Of a stretch of 64,000 bases of DNA, positions 21,380-36,600 are shown piece by piece. Source of the stretch: Arcuatula senhousia (lineage: Eukaryota > Mollusca > Bivalvia > Mytilida > Mytilidae); assembly GCA_963971305.1 (NCBI GenBank), contig OZ020313.1, positions 23,013,260 through 23,077,259 on the forward strand, given 5' to 3'. The first letter of the stretch is position 1; each line of letters begins with the position of its first letter. A model generated the notes under the pieces. It ran no database searches and was not told where the DNA came from. It was given only the letters and a program-made list of their open reading frames with translations. The position numbers and the translations under genes were made by a program.

Positions 21380-24300
21380 TCCTGGTAACAAATACAAAAT
21401 CAAATTGTGAACTTCTTGCATACCAAGTTTCATTAAATTCTGTTCAGCAGTTTCAGAGGAATTGTCCACAAGATGATAAATCAGGATTATAAAGAAAAGT
21501 CCTTGTAAATCAACTAATTTGCCCAACTACATATGGTGTTCTTCTTGCATACCAAGTTTATTTAAGTTTGTTTGTAGCTGTAAAGAAGTTGTTTCCACCA
21601 ACTGTGATCACAGACAGACTGACAGACCAGTCAAAATCATTATTACCTTTACAACTTTATTGCATAAGATTAAATAAATCACATTATAACTCCTATTTTG
21701 GCAAGTCTAAACTGGTGTTGCAATAGGAAATGCATATTGAGACAAACTATTCTACCAAAATTCAGCATAAACACTTCATACTTCACTGACCTGAATTTCT
21801 CAATTGTTTCATTGTAGAAGTGTGTGAAGGAAGCATGGACAAAAGCATGCCAACCATTACTAAATTCTCTCCATTGCATTGCTGCGCTGAACTTATTCAA
21901 CAATCCACCAAACTGGCATACTTATAAATGCACTGTGTAGTTAAATGACCAATGGCAAAATTCATGAATATATTATGGAGAATTTCAATCTCCTTATCTT
22001 TTATTTACAAAATGCATCTGACAAGGTTCACCATAACATTCCACATAAACAACCTATTATTAATGATATTACAATTGTCATGATTCTATCAAAGTTTTAA
22101 AATTATGAAGATTTCTTATACTTTAAAAGCTAACAACTCAAGAGTTCTTATAACGTTATATTTTGTGGATTTAAGACTTTTAAATTTGTAGGCAAACAAC
22201 TCATTATCTTGACTTTTTACAACAAAGCTCATAAAAAATATTTTTTACTGGTTATTCAGAATTTTATAAAATGAAGACTTTACTCATACACTGACTCAAC
22301 AAACAAACAAAATATAATTCACTTATTATAAATACAAACATGAAAATTGTTTTGCTTAAAAGCTTTTTGTCCTATTTCAGTATTTTCAATAAAAAGAAAT
22401 TTTTCAATTATAGTATACAATGTTTGTACACACGTACATGTTCTGCTGCACGGCAGAGTTTGAAAAGAATCGGCTTATTTTGCATCTTATTCTCATAAAT
22501 TTTGCAAAATATTTAACATAACTTGTCATTTTTGCAATGCAAACAAAAAAAACCAGCATTTTTTCAGTTTTTAGTGACAATATCTTATACATATTAAAAT
22601 GCATTTTCTTCATGAATACAGTAGTCCCCCTCTTGAAAGACCACCCTATTTGCAACAGAAAAGTGGTCTTACAAAAGGGGTGGTCTCTCAAAAGGAATTG
22701 AACATTTCAAAGAAAAAGTAACTTCCCAATATTGATTGTATACCTTGTGTATTAAGGTAATTGTATGGGTGCAAATTAAATTTATTAATTATTTTAGTTT
22801 ATAATTTTTGGCTATATACTGATATGAATAAAATTAATAATAAAGAAAAAAAAAAAAACATTTTCTTATTTAGATCTGCTTTATGTACATGTACATGTAT
22901 TATCATGTTATATTACCTGTTTATGTAAAATTTTATTAGTTTGTCATCAGTAAGTGTCATACCTGTTTATTTAGCTAATTGAAGCCATTCAATATCCCCT
23001 TTCTGATATTCATAAAAAAACAATATGAAGGCATTATTTATATTAATTAACTTACTTTTGTCAACAATTGTTATTTGGGGAAGTAATGGGCCTCAGCTTG
23101 GACAATGAAGTTTGTTGATTTAAAATATTTTTTAAATAAAAAAGAATGTTAAAGTGGCTAGAGTCACTTTTGAAAGCTTGGTTTCTTATAGAAATGCAAT
23201 ATCTACATGTTGAAAATAAAATCTCTTTATTCCTTCTAATATTGTGTCAAAAAAATTTAATTATAAAGGGTATTTTTTCTGTAGTATTTAATATATAAAA
23301 TATATATAATTTAAAAAAGTGGTCTTTCAAGAGGGGGAAATTGATCATTTTTGACTGAAAAGGGTGGTCTTTGGTCAGGTTAAAGGGGTGGTCTTCCAAA
23401 TGAGGTGCTTTTGTTCACAAATGAGTTAATGCATGAGAAATGTGGCCTTTGAAAAGGGGTGGTCTTACAAATGAGTGGTCTCTCGTGAGGGGGACTACTG
23501 TACTAAACATTTTCTGTAAAAAGATATGTCTTTATCAAATATTAATAAAAATATGTATAGTAGTAAGATTTTGCTTTAACAGAAAACAGTAAATTCTAGT
23601 AAAAACGTATCAAAAATCCTTCAAGTGCCATACATATTCCGAAAAAGGAGGGCAAAAAATTCATTGTCTATGTTACAATAAGAAAAGAAACAATGAAAAT
23701 TCAATTTTCAATGCTCTAAAATAGAACACCTCAATAAATACTCTAAAATTGTACACTAATTTTTAGACACTTTGAATATTTTTCTTATACAATACAAGAA
23801 ATAGCACTATATAGTTTAACAAAATCTGAAAACTAATTAATGGTTATCAGATGAAGAATAATAATAATTCACTGACCTAAATTATGACAGATACATAACA
23901 CATTAATGTTACTAGAAAAAATATATCTGTGTATGTTAGATGTTGACCTTAATAATAAACTTCTTAAAAAAATAGTGGCAACCTTTCAGTGTTTCAGCTA
24001 AAGTATAATGTTAATGACTAATAACCTAATTGAAGTATGTTGGTTCTCTTTATTTAAACCAAAATTTTGTCCTGATGTGGAAAAATTTCAAGCCATTTTG
24101 AATAACTCTTAGCCCGAAACTAGCTAAAATTGCCAAACTTCAAACATAACAATCAAATATTGAAATATATTAACTTCAAACTCTGTTTTTAATACAATTT
24201 TCTAGTCTTTCTTAATACAAATTTCAATGGAGACTACTTTCTTTTTCAAAGAAAATAGAAATCACCAATCAGCTAAAGATGGCCAAACTTCATACCAGAC

Positions 24301-24614
24301 AACAAAATAGTGAAATACATGACTAACAACTTCAATATTCCCTAACTTCTATCAACATATGACTGTAGTTTAACTTAAACTTGTCCCTAGTCTTATATAT
24401 AAAATACAGCAACAAAACTTTTTCATTCATTACATTTACAGTTAACATTATCTTTAGCAATTTTTTTTCACCAATTGATACAATTGATATGGAACACAAG
24501 TGGCTTATTGGTTCAACAGGAAGATGATGTCTTTTGGTTCAGTTTGTATCAGGAAGCTTTAGTCCATTGGAGTTCTAGAAATATCAGCAGCCCAGTGTTT
24601 ATCTGGAGACATTA
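21380..24614. other. PHRF1 3' UTR and downstream region
   Basis: The stretch downstream of the PHRF1 stop codon. Several TTTATT hexamers (AATAAA on the minus strand) occur, for example near 21656 and 22008, but I cannot say which is used, so the UTR end is not fixed. It contains the TA-flanked element at 22619-23500. Otherwise AT-rich, without a supported gene. Confidence 0.45.
22619..23500 (+). mobile_element. TA-flanked inverted-repeat element (Tc1-mariner/pogo-type MITE)
   Basis: The left end CAGTAGTCCCCCTC and right end GAGGGGGACTACTG are exact inverted repeats, each next to TA (22617-22618 and 23501-23502). Subterminal motifs 'ggtggtctttcaa', 'ggtggtcttac' and 'gtggtctctc' recur in both orientations near both ends, as transposase-binding repeats do. 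882 bp, no transposase frame. It is probably transcribed in the PHRF1 3' UTR or lies just beyond it. Confidence 0.85.
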
Positions 24615-27600
24615 TCAAGAATCAGATGGTTTTTTCTTCTTATTGTACTTTTCAACGTAAGCTTCGACTAGTGTGGCTATCTTCTGAGGATTGATGTCCC
24701 CACTCTTGCTGTGACAAACCTGTATCAAAGATAAAGTATCATGATCTTGTCATTCAGCTACAAAATTACCCCCAACACAGTCAACATGTGAAAATCTATC
24801 ATCATTTCAAAGTTTCTTTTTGCATGAACATCATCATATGACCATCTGTATCTAATCAAAATATATGAGTGAGGATACCCCTCCTTCATATAGAAAAATT
24901 TAAGTCCAATTTTATTTCCTTTTTTAATGTAAAATGATATTGGAGTGATATAACAAAAAAATCAAGCAAATAGCTTGATATATTGGTTTTTCTTCATGAA
25001 AAGTTTCATCAAAATCTGTAGAGTGGTTCAGGAAGAGTTGTGCATATGAGACATTTTATATTAAAATAAAATAACTGGGAGTCTATTTTGACTATTAAAT
25101 ATGATGCTATCTTCCCTGAATAATATATGAAAGCTATAAAATTACTTTAAGCACATCTGCATATGATGTACATATGTATTGCCAGTGTACAGCATTTGAG
25201 TTTAGGAGAAATTTGTTATATCCCCCAATTTTTGTTAAAAGGGGGGGGGGGGTATAAAAATAATTATTTATAATGATAAGAATAGCTATTTTTAAATTTA
25301 GCCAACTTGAATGTCCTGAGTGGATAAAAACGGGGCTATTATTTGTCCTAACCCTACCTTAGGTACAGCTTTCCTCATTATTTCTTTATACTGCTCTTTG
25401 TTAATTTTTCGCTGACTGTAGAAAGGTTTCAATGCATGTTTAACTTCATCCACCACACGTTCTTGTAAATGCAGCTTCTTCAAAAACTGAAAACCAAACA
25501 AAACTGATTACAAATTGAGCTGTCGGTATCGGACTATACTCCAAATACTTGTAATTGGAAAAAACTAAGGTCGTATTATCTCCCTTTAATGACACTTGTA
25601 ATTACCAGAATTGCAATTTCTTTCGTGTTGTTTCAGAAATTAATGTAGGTGGATGTGAGGCAGTCTGATTTTTTTTTTCAGAACAAATCACTCACACAAT
25701 TTTTGGAGACTTCTTTATCATGCTTATGAAACCCAATTTCCGATATAAAAGTGCCTTCCAACACCCCCGCATCTGGGAATAGCCCTTACACACATTTCCA
25801 CAAGATGTACACTCTTCATGTTAAGTTAAATCAATTACTTAAATCCTTGTTGAACATCTTTTGAAACCCTAATCAGTTCTGTAAAAATTACATCTACCAG
25901 ACATTAAATGATGTCCTGCCACATTTGACCCTACAAAAGATCCTAGCTTAAATTCACTGGCCGCAAAAAAAATATTTTGGGGTATATGTTTGCAGGCTAT
26001 TATTACAAGTAAAAGCAGGACTCTAGGACATAATGGTGAGTATAACAATATTGCCAATTTTTTTTCAAATAAATTATTCTGGCCTAATTCAGATATAGAT
26101 AAGCATACTGCAAAAGGAGATATTTCCATGGGGTTTTAAGATCTTGATTCCAGTAGCTTATTCTCAAGGTTAAATTTTTCCTAAGAATCTGGGTTTTTGT
26201 GTGTTTTTTTTTTGGCATTTACTTGATAATCAATATTTCTGTGGTTTTATTAGATTTTTATAAATATCGAAAATTCAAAATTTCTCAGAAAAAAACTCCT
26301 CATGGAAACATCCCCTTTTACAGCTCATTAAGCATGCACAATGACCTTGGCCTTCAAACATTACCTTCTCTTTATTGGTCAGCTCCACAGCTGAAGAAGG
26401 CACATCATCCAACTCAAGCTCCCTAATCACATCTTTTAAATTTTCATCATTAACAGTCATTACAGGTTTTTTACTCGAGTCATTAAATTTCACTTTCGAT
26501 GATGAGTCTCTCACCTTTTTGTCCTTGTGTTTATGATGTTTATCTCTCCGACTTTTACTTCCTTTTTTACCAAACACAGCCTTATCAAAGTCATCAGGAG
26601 AATCAGGAATGTCTATACTACTTTCCTCTAACGGTGAAGCAACATCCATGTCTATAACGTCAATGTCTTCTTTCACTTTGCTGTTACTGGTTTTACCTCG
26701 TGGCGGAAGAGGGACCTTGAATGTGTTATCCTTTGGTTTATTTTTCCCATTGTTCTGAGAATTAATAGTAGTTTGTTTATTCACTAATTGTGCTAACTGG
26801 GCTTGCGCATTAAGAAGTTTTGTTAATTGAGTCAGTTGCTCTGTTTGTTGCATTGGAGGAGGTTTGTTACTACTTGTTAACTTATCCTCTTTTTCACTAG
26901 GAGATGGATATCCATCATTGTTTTTCCTTGAGGATGTCACATCTTTAGCATTTAGCAACGTTTTTGAGGACTTTAAGTTAGCAATAGAAATTAAAGGTTT
27001 ATTTCCAAGAAGTGATGTAGACAATGTTGACATGGGTGAATGAGATCCAGATACAGATTGATTGATAAACGGTGTGTCTGTATCATCATTTGTTGGAGTC
27101 GGAGGAGTATATGGACGATCCATTTGATTAATGGATTCCTCACCAACTTGTGGATTTGATATTGGCACCTGAAGTCTAGATAAATGAGATGGTAACTTGG
27201 TTAAAGGATTTCCAAGAGCTACATCCGGGCTTGGTATCCTAATTTGAGAACTTGGTATAGATAAAGGAATAGCCAAACGTGGTAAAGGCCCACTCAATGA
27301 TATAGGTGGAGGACCTTGTAATGTCAAATGGGCACCTTCTATAGGAGGTCCAGATACTGCCATGAGTGGACTTGGTATAGAAGCTCTTGGCTCCAAACCT
27401 GGATGCATATGAAGAGGTGCTCCAGTTGGAGGAGGACCTTGTGTAAGAAAGTGTGGTGGTAGCTGAAGACGAGGATCTGAAGGATGACGTTGATTTGGTC
27501 CCCCAGGTAAAAGTTGAAATGTTGGGGGTGGCTGAGAGGTATCTGTTTGAATTCCATTTAAAAGTCCTGGCTGGGGTAGCCTTCCATGTGGCAGACCAGG

Positions 27601-30600
27601 AGGAAATGGCATGCCGTCTGGGGCATTTCCTGGTAAACCCATTGGTGGAATATGACCAGGAGGCAATCTGGCAAACCGAGGAGGAAGCTGGGGTGGTCTG
27701 TTCATTACCAGAGGATTCATCAGCAAAGCTCTCTGAGGTGACATTCCTGGTCTTAATCCTTGCAAGAGTCTGATTCCCATTGGTACATCTGGTTGAACAA
27801 TGGGGGCTTCTCCTCTCTGTAACATTAGAGGTCCTCCTTCCCCAAGAATTCCTTTTCCAAAATTTGGGGAGACTCTTTCGGCAAAGTTTTCATCTAATGG
27901 CATAGTGATAGGTACAGGCTGCAGAGGTTCTTCTGGTACCTGGACAGGAGGATGAGTGAATTCCACAGGTGTGCCTGGGGGACTTTTTTCATCCATCAGA
28001 GGAGATTCCTCCATGTCATCTGTAGGGAAGGCTGGATCATATTCAGGACTAGCAACAGGCATATCATCAGATTTAGTAGTGTTAATCACAGTTTCTATTT
28101 TTGCATCGTTGTCCTTGCCAGTGGAAGAATCTTTGCTTGCATTTTCCACAGCAATAGTATCTTGTGGCAAAGGAACAAGATTTGGTCTCTGAGAATGAAT
28201 TTTGCCGACATTATCAATAGTGTTTATCACAATGACACTTTCCTGAGCTGGCTCAGGTATATCCGTGTCCATGTCAGAATTGTCATCAGCAAACATGTCA
28301 ATTTGATCCTGTTGTTTTTCTGTGAAGACATGCATTATTTTGGGAATTGGTTGTACAGATTCCACATGTTCCGGTGATTTTTCAACAATAGGTGTCTTTG
28401 CCTTCTTAACCACCAAGTCACTGTCTGCCACATCTTCTGAATGTCTTTTTACTGGAGATTGCACATCTTTAGTAGGTGAAGAATGTTTTTTCTTTTTCTT
28501 TTTTGTTTGTTTCAGATCTTCTCGTTTTTTCCACTTATCATCAAACAAGTCTATGAGTCTTCCAGTATCTAAACGCCCTGACGGTAGACTAATATTAACT
28601 TCAGGACTGACCTCTTTCCATCGTTCTCTACTCTTATCACGACTATGATCTCGAGTTTTTGTTTTTTCTCTACTACCACTCCTATCTTTACTTCTGTTTC
28701 TATGTTTTCTTTTTCTCGATCTATCACGTTCTTTAGTCCTTTCAACAGAACGATCTCTTGATCTATTTCTTTCTCTAGATTTATCTCTTGACCAACCACG
28801 ATCACGAGATCTCCTACTCCTTTCTCTTGATCGAGACCTGCTTTTACGACTCCTATATTTTTCTCGTGATCTTGATCTTCTTGTTCGCTCATAAGATCTT
28901 GATCTTGACCGCCTAGATCTGTCATATGATTTTGATCTTGATCTTCGCGACCTTTCATAAGATCTTGATCGTTGTCTTTTTTCACGAGATCTGCTTCGAG
29001 ATCGATATTTCTTTTTCTTCTTACGGTCAGATTCCTTGTCCCTTTCACTTTCCCTTTTTCTTCGATTTTCTTTTTCGCTAGCTTCCTTTTCTCTTTTAAC
29101 TACACTCTTTAAATCAGCATTTTGTTTAGATTTAGATTTTTGGGAAGAACTTCCAGAGAAGGATTTAATAATTTTCTTATCTAAATTTTGAACATATTCT
29201 GACTCATCGTCGTCATCAGGAATTTCTATAATTTCAATTTCCTGAGGAGGTAGTGTTGCTATGACAACCTCATATTCACCATCTTTTGTAGCTTTCACTT
29301 TCCTGACAGAAGTTTTTTCACTTAATGATTCCTTTGCTTGTCTTGGACTCTTTTTGTCTTTTTCTGTTGATTCTTTCGATTTTTTCTTATCTTTTTGTGA
29401 ATCTGATTTGTCCTTTTTGGCACTGTCCTTCTCTTTTTCACTAGATTTCCCTGAATTTCCTTTGTCTGATTGCTTTTCTTTCAACACTTCTTTCTCTTTC
29501 TCTTTTTTGTCTTTCTTTGATGATTTTTTCCCTTTGCCTTCTAATTTTCTCAATTTTTCTTTTGCAAGAAGAAGTTTTTCCTCTAATTCTTTTTCCTCTA
29601 AAAAGTCATGAAAACCATTACTTTCGTCAGATACGTCGTCAAACTGAGAAAGCTGTACATTATGCTTAGATGAAGGATTTTTCTTAGAATTTTCCTTTAA
29701 AATGTTCTGACTATCTGTTGATCTCTCTTTTGTCTTAGTACCAGATGTGTCTTTCTTTTGCAATAGGTTTTCACTTACATTTGATTTATCGTTTGTTTTG
29801 TTTGAAACATTCGAACAAATTTTAACATCCTTATTTGAATGCTGCTTATTTTCTGAGCTGCCTTTATTTGTATGAACAGTTGTTTTTACTTTTATAACTT
29901 CAGAGTCATTATCCTTGTTATCGTAATGATCACTTTTCCGATCAGATTTATTATCTTCCTTGCTATCGATTTTATCACTTTTATCATTTTCCTGATTAGA
30001 TGCCATATCTGGAAGGTCAATATCTACATGTTTGTCATTTTCTTCATCTTTCGCTTTATCCTTATCAAACTTTTTTGTTTCCTGCACACTTTCAATAATC
30101 ACGTCTTTAACTGGTGGCGAGTTTGATGGGGACATGCTTGTTTCTACATGACGATCAAGATACTTGATTTCTTTTAACGATTCATCGCTGATGCTTTCAG
30201 TTGTTTGTGTTTCTTTTTCTGGAGATTTGGCAATAGCTGGTACACCTGTAATGGTAGAAAGAAAATAATTAGATTTACTTATCATTAACAGACTTTCAGA
30301 AGGTAGTTATTTCTGTATTGGGTCTTTTTATAAATGAAATGGTTCAATGAACAGGAAGATACAGCATATAGGTATACAAAAACAATCCTATGTCAAATCA
30401 AACTACTGTAAACAAAAAACACTTCATAAACAAGATTAATTGGTTCATACACAAGGTCTTGAAACAGTCCAGCTGATCTTTAAGGAGCAACAGAATTTTT
30501 TCGTCTTTTCGCCAGTGGAGCACAGTGAAAGAAAAAAAAAAAAAATTCTATTACTAGCTGTAGATCAATGTCAGTTTTCCAAGAACACATGTAAGTACAT

Positions 30601-33600
30601 GTACCTATTTCTTTAGTCGCCAAACATTGCCCATGTTGCGATTTCTTAACACTCACCATATTGGCATTGCTAGTTTTATTGTGACATTGTGTTTCCTTGG
30701 AAATATTATATTGATACATTTTGTTTCTATGGTAAATGTTTATTGTGACTTTTAAAAGGTGTTTCCCTTTGACTTTTTTATTTGTTATGTCCATGAAAAC
30801 AAGTCATCTGATTGGTTAATGTGAAGGCATCTGACACCAGTCATTTTACTCATCGAAACACCAATTTACAAAAGAATATTCCATCTACTACTGATGGAAT
30901 TTTAAGAATTGGTTAAAGAAGTGGAGTTACAACAGCATTCAAATTCAAAGAATGTAATAAAGAAAATAGGTATATAATATAGGAGATACATAGTATGATT
31001 TGTAGGATTTGAAAGAAATTGTGTAAATAATTGGCTACTTGTATTATTTAGGATAACCATAACTAATTGTCCCAATTGAGAAATAATTCACTTTAATATC
31101 AGATTATACAACAATTGTTTCATCCTCAAATTTGTTATAGTTATTAAACAAATGATATTGAAGAATTTTTTTTACTCTATCTGGTAAGGACCAAGGGTTT
31201 AGTTACCAGAGTCTTCCAGGGGAGGTAAATCATCATACAGAGTTGGTTGACTTGCCGACAGTATTGGTATTGAAGTCCTCCTAACAGGTGGAGATTCTTT
31301 CTTTTTTGACAATGAACCTGAAATTATAAAATTCAATATAAACGTCACATGTAAAACTAGGTATAATTGTGTTGGGATGCCAACACAGAAGTCGCCCAAA
31401 ATCGCCATGGATTGTATTTCTTTCAAATAAGTATAATAAAATATGCCTGGAAATCAAATTTCAGACAAATCAGACAAAGTTTCCAATTTAACGCAACGGG
31501 AATGTAATTAAAATGGCCGCCATTTTGAAACCGGAAGTCCAATCAAAATTCTGATTGCACCATTGAACTCAGCATACCAGATTTACCCAAATAACCCATT
31601 TTCAAGACAATCAGACAAACTTTAATTTTTTCGTCTATTTTTAGTAATGGGCTGCCATTTTGAAACGGCGGCCATTTTGAACATTCTAAAAAACTTCTTG
31701 CAAAACTTCAAATGAAGGTTAATCACTGTGCTAAGTTTCATTACCTCTCTTCAAAGCATCTCAGTCTAGATAGTAGGACAAAATTAGCAGTTTTTCATAG
31801 GGGGCGGGGGTATAAAAATGGCTGCCATTTAAAAACGGTAAGTCCAATCTGAAATCTGATTTCATATTTGAACTCAGGATACCCCATTTACCCATATAAT
31901 CCATTTTCAAAATGTTCCGATAAGTATTAGTCGTTGTTGCTATTTTTAGAACAGCCGCCATTTTGAAACGGCGGCCATTTTGAATTTTTAAACATTACGT
32001 TGCATAACTCCTTTTGGTGTTCTATGACCCTATCAAGTATCATAGAACTCCTACAAAGCACTTCCGAGCAATCCTTTTGGAAAAGTTCATGGATAAGAGA
32101 AATAATAATAATAAGAAAAAAAATAATAATAAGAAACGGGGTAAAAACAATAAGTCGCCAAAACTTTGTTTTGGGCGACTTAATAATCATCAATTACACA
32201 ACAACCATAAAACAATAACAATTCAAAAACCAACATTGGAAAACAACCACCAGTAGGATATGTTTAAATAAAACAGCGTTGATTATCCTTTATAGCGAGC
32301 ACAAAGTGCCTTCAAGAGCAGGAAAGCGTCCGGATATGTATCTCAAACTGAGTTACAGGTGCCCCGTGAATATTAATAATAATGCTTCTGAAAAATTTAT
32401 TTTGTGTTTTAAAACATGAAAGTAATCTTAAAATACTAGCAACATAATTTATTTGCACTTTTCATATTTGTTCATTGCACTAAATTGAAGTAAATATTTT
32501 CAACGTCATCAGTTATTCAAAATTTGGAGCAAAGCGTCACACGCTCATAGGTGCCATTTTCCTAATCAACCACTGAAGTTACGGCATTGGTTTTTGTAAT
32601 ATTTGAAAGAAGTTTTTAAGATTATCAAGTATAAACATTTCTTTCTCTTTCTCCCTATCAAATGAGGCAAATTGAATAATTATGCTGTGCTCGCAGCTAA
32701 GCAATGCCTAATTCATATTTGCTCACAACAAACATAAGTGCAAACCTGTTTAATTTTCAGACCAGTGAAATCAATGTACCATGAAGTATATTTAAAGGTA
32801 CATGTAAACAATTAATAAATATTATTATACCTCAGTATTGTTTTTCTTAGATAAATGCATATGCGATATGTTCACTATTTTTTCTGTTTGCTAGTGTCGA
32901 ACTATTGACCAGTCAATATATGCCCTCTGACGTCATTAAGCCCCACCTTTAGCCAATCGTTTTTGTTGTTTAATTTCGATTGATATGTTTTACCCATGTT
33001 ACGCCATGCAAGTGAAAGGTGCAATTGCACAAGTTTTTCGTGCAACACTTTTATAAGTAATTTCCATGTATCTTTTTAGTACGCTTGAAATTAATTGAAT
33101 ATTTTAATAACCATATATGCACCAGGTCTAGATTTTATTTCTATATAGCTAAAATTCTAGAACGTTTTGTCTGCTGTTTCTTTCAATATAATAAAACACT
33201 TACTGACTGGGTATTCGGGAAACAGATAGATTATTTTCCCTTATATCCAGTCAATTAGTATAAAATACACATGTAATACATTTAATAGTATTTCAACTAG
33301 CAACTTTGTCCATTAGACCAGTTGGATTTCATAAAAATAAAATGATCCCAATGTGGTTAAAGAGATATCTTTAAAGAGTTGTAAGAATATAAAACACTGC
33401 CTTACCATCTCTATGGATAGTAACGTCCTTGCTGTCTTTGCTTAACATTGCCTGGTTATCCATAATACTGCCCAGTATATCAAATCCACTGGCTCCAGAG
33501 CTGGCTGCAGGCGTCTCGTCAACTCTGAAAAGATCAAACCAGAGAAATAATTTGATAGGTTAATTCAACTCTGAGGTCAGACATATTCATGCATTTTTTT

Positions 33601-36600
33601 CTTAAACATTGCAAGAAAATATTATCCATGTGAATAGTTAAGCTTTTTTCAAAGTACAATTCCCATCATGTCATGCACATAATGTTAAGTTGTAAAAATA
33701 TATGAACATAACACCTTGAGAAATTTTTGATTTCAAGTATAATTGTAGATCTTGACTTTGTCATACATGTAATTCACAGTACACAGGGTACTTAGTGGAT
33801 AAAGTATTACACTTATTTAATTGGTTAAAGGTCAATTAATTCAGACTACTCCTTATAATTCTTACCAAAAAAGACTGAGAAGAAAAGGCACAGACTAAGC
33901 CATCAAGGTTTATAAGAATAATAAAGAGTAGTACATGTATTTCAATAGGCAAGTTTTTTTTTATCTTTGAACTCTGTGATAATGACTTACTTGATAACAA
34001 GTTTGCCCACTGGTCTGTGAGAGAACAATGACAGTGTCGAGTATTTGGATTTCTTCTGAGACTTTGACCCTGAGGCAAGAACTTCATCTGGTTCACTATT
34101 ACATTAAATATAATCAGTAAAAAAATACAAATAATTCAAACTTTCAAATTACATATATATTATTATCAAACAGCCATTGAAAAGAGTGTAAAAAGAGTAA
34201 AATTGGAACTATAATTGTTTTTTGCAGTTTATTGTTAACTAAAACAAAATAACATGGTAATGCAGAAACAGAGGAATTTAATACTTCAAAAGTAGTAAAT
34301 CTTTTCTTACAAGAAGTCCAAGGAAATTATTAACATGTATTAGCGGGATTTCTGGGTATCTCTTACATACGTAAATTTGCATCAAAACAAAGTAAGTAAA
34401 TCTAGGTGTCTCAAAAAAGACAAAGACTTTGTCTATACTTACTCGCTAAAACCAAGCAGTTCATGTCTGTCTCCCATTACAGATAACGGAGCGATGCCTG
34501 CACCACTTCTAACATTGTCTAGGCCCTTCTCCACAGGGAGTTTCTGTAGGGGTATAGTAGTACCAGTCCTAGGCTTAGAAAGTCCAAGGTTTCTGGCTAT
34601 TCTGGATTTCACAGTGGAGGGTACAACTTCTTTTCTAACCTCTCTGTTGACCATCTTACCCTGAAAATATAAAAAATGTGTTGTGGCCCTGAGAAAATGA
34701 TAGAACTCTTATCAATAGTTACCAGATCAGTTGTTGAAGGGTGTGTGTACAAGTGATATAAATACAATGATTACACTGAAGGGTGTGTGTACATGTGATA
34801 TAAATACAATGATTACACTGAAGGGTGTGTGTACATGTGATATAAATACAATGATTACACTGAAGGGTGTGTGTACATGTGATATAAATACAATGATTAC
34901 ACTGAAGGGTGTGTGTACATGTGATATAAATACAATGATTACACATGCACAGCAACAAAGGCCTAATTTTGGTGTATTTTTTTCTTGAATACATTAAAGC
35001 TATGATATTGTCTATGTAAAAAGTCAAATGTCTTAATTTTCTTGTTACTCTATGCATATTTTGATTTTAAAAATAATTTATGTTTCAGTTCAGCATTTTA
35101 TTTGTTTTATTAAACTATGCTTTTTGTACTCATATAGTGTTTTGAATTCTTTTCTAAAAGTGTAATTTGATGAGATTTGGATCAGACAAAACAGGTGTCA
35201 GGCATAGCAAAATCTCTTGCCAGAACGTTTTTCTTTCTCTGTAAATTCCAGAAATTGGTAATATTTTTCAGATATTCTCATTTGCAGCATATTTTGTTTG
35301 CTGACAATTTCATTCCCCAGCATTAAAAAACCTCAGTTTTATTTATTGAAAAATTTAAGCACAATACATCGGCAGTCATAAAATAAAGAGTAACAATGGA
35401 ATACTTAAAGCCAAACTGTATGATTTGGATAAAGTTTAACAAGAGGACAAAATCGTTTGTATCATTAGTAGCCTGAATGCATTGAAAATTAAACTGTGGA
35501 TCAAAATACCGCAATTTTGGTACATATAGTGAATTGTTTCCCCCCTAAGTTTCAGTTCCCCCATGTAGTCCATTGCTAAGTCCTTTTATTTGTATAGGAA
35601 AACCAAAAAATCATTCTGGTCAAATTTCAAAATAGGAGGTGCGCATTATGTCACAAAGATTGTGTGAAAGTTTGATGAAAATTGATCAAGGGAGCAATAA
35701 ATGTTCCAGTATAGTATGACAACTGCTGAGGGAACAAACAAAATCATTCAAGTGCAAATTTGCAATTTGGACATTGATGGGAAGACTGTCTTATAAATGA
35801 CAAATATATTGTGTCAATGCTAAAATAATGAATAGAGAAAAAGATTTGTACCACTTTCAAGGGAGAAGTCTTCAATAATACTAACTACAAGTTTCTTGAT
35901 CTGTGCCTTTCTTTTACTGGTTTTTGTTGTCTTCTTCCTTCGTTTTCTTCTTTTCTTTCCCTTGCGTTTCTTTGGAGACTTTTTCTTTCCTGGAGTAGAT
36001 TTTCGTTTCTTTGTTGTTTTTCTTTTCTTTCTGGTTGTCGAGGCCTTTCTTTTTGTTGGTGTTTTCTTGATAGTGGCTGCACCACTGCTTGTTGCCTGTA
36101 AAATATTTAAGTAACTTATCTATTAGTACTTATTTTATGGCTTTGATTTTTTTCTGACAAAACATTTTTTATTCACAATATTTATTTGGGAGAAAAATTG
36201 AAATTACTGCATTTTGTTTCAAAATTTAAAAAATTTGATTTATTCCAAATAAGCTTTTAGTCCTTTCAAGTTCGTTTTAAACTTGTACATGTAGTATTGT
36301 ATGTATACCATTTCACAACCTGTTTATACATTCCTTTAACAATTTAATTTGATTTAGGCTATGGGTTAGTCACAAAATGCTAGCACTGAAATATCAGTAA
36401 TGTCAAATTTTGGTTTATTTGTACCTGACTTGTACTGGGATCATTGTCTTCCTCTTCTGATGATATAATGGTTCTCTCTCTACGTGATACACGATCTGCT
36501 CTCTGTAGACGCAGCTCAATGATCTGCTCACGAACTCTCTCTGATGCTCTAGTTCTAGCAATAAGTCTCCTTTGAGGACGAAGAGAGGGGAGATCGTCAT

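Noticed and set aside
27339..30126. Several 70-160 residue frames overlapping the large PHRF1 exon
   Set aside because: They are other-frame shadows of a very long real exon with biased Lys/Ser/Arg/Pro codons, with no family resemblance.
34736..34943. CRISPR-like direct repeats
   Set aside because: The units are contiguous with no spacers, in an animal intron; this is a minisatellite.
34719..35057. Open frames on both strands with a 14-residue repeat (cysteine-rich on one strand)
   Set aside because: They are translations of the 42-bp minisatellite inside a PHRF1 intron.
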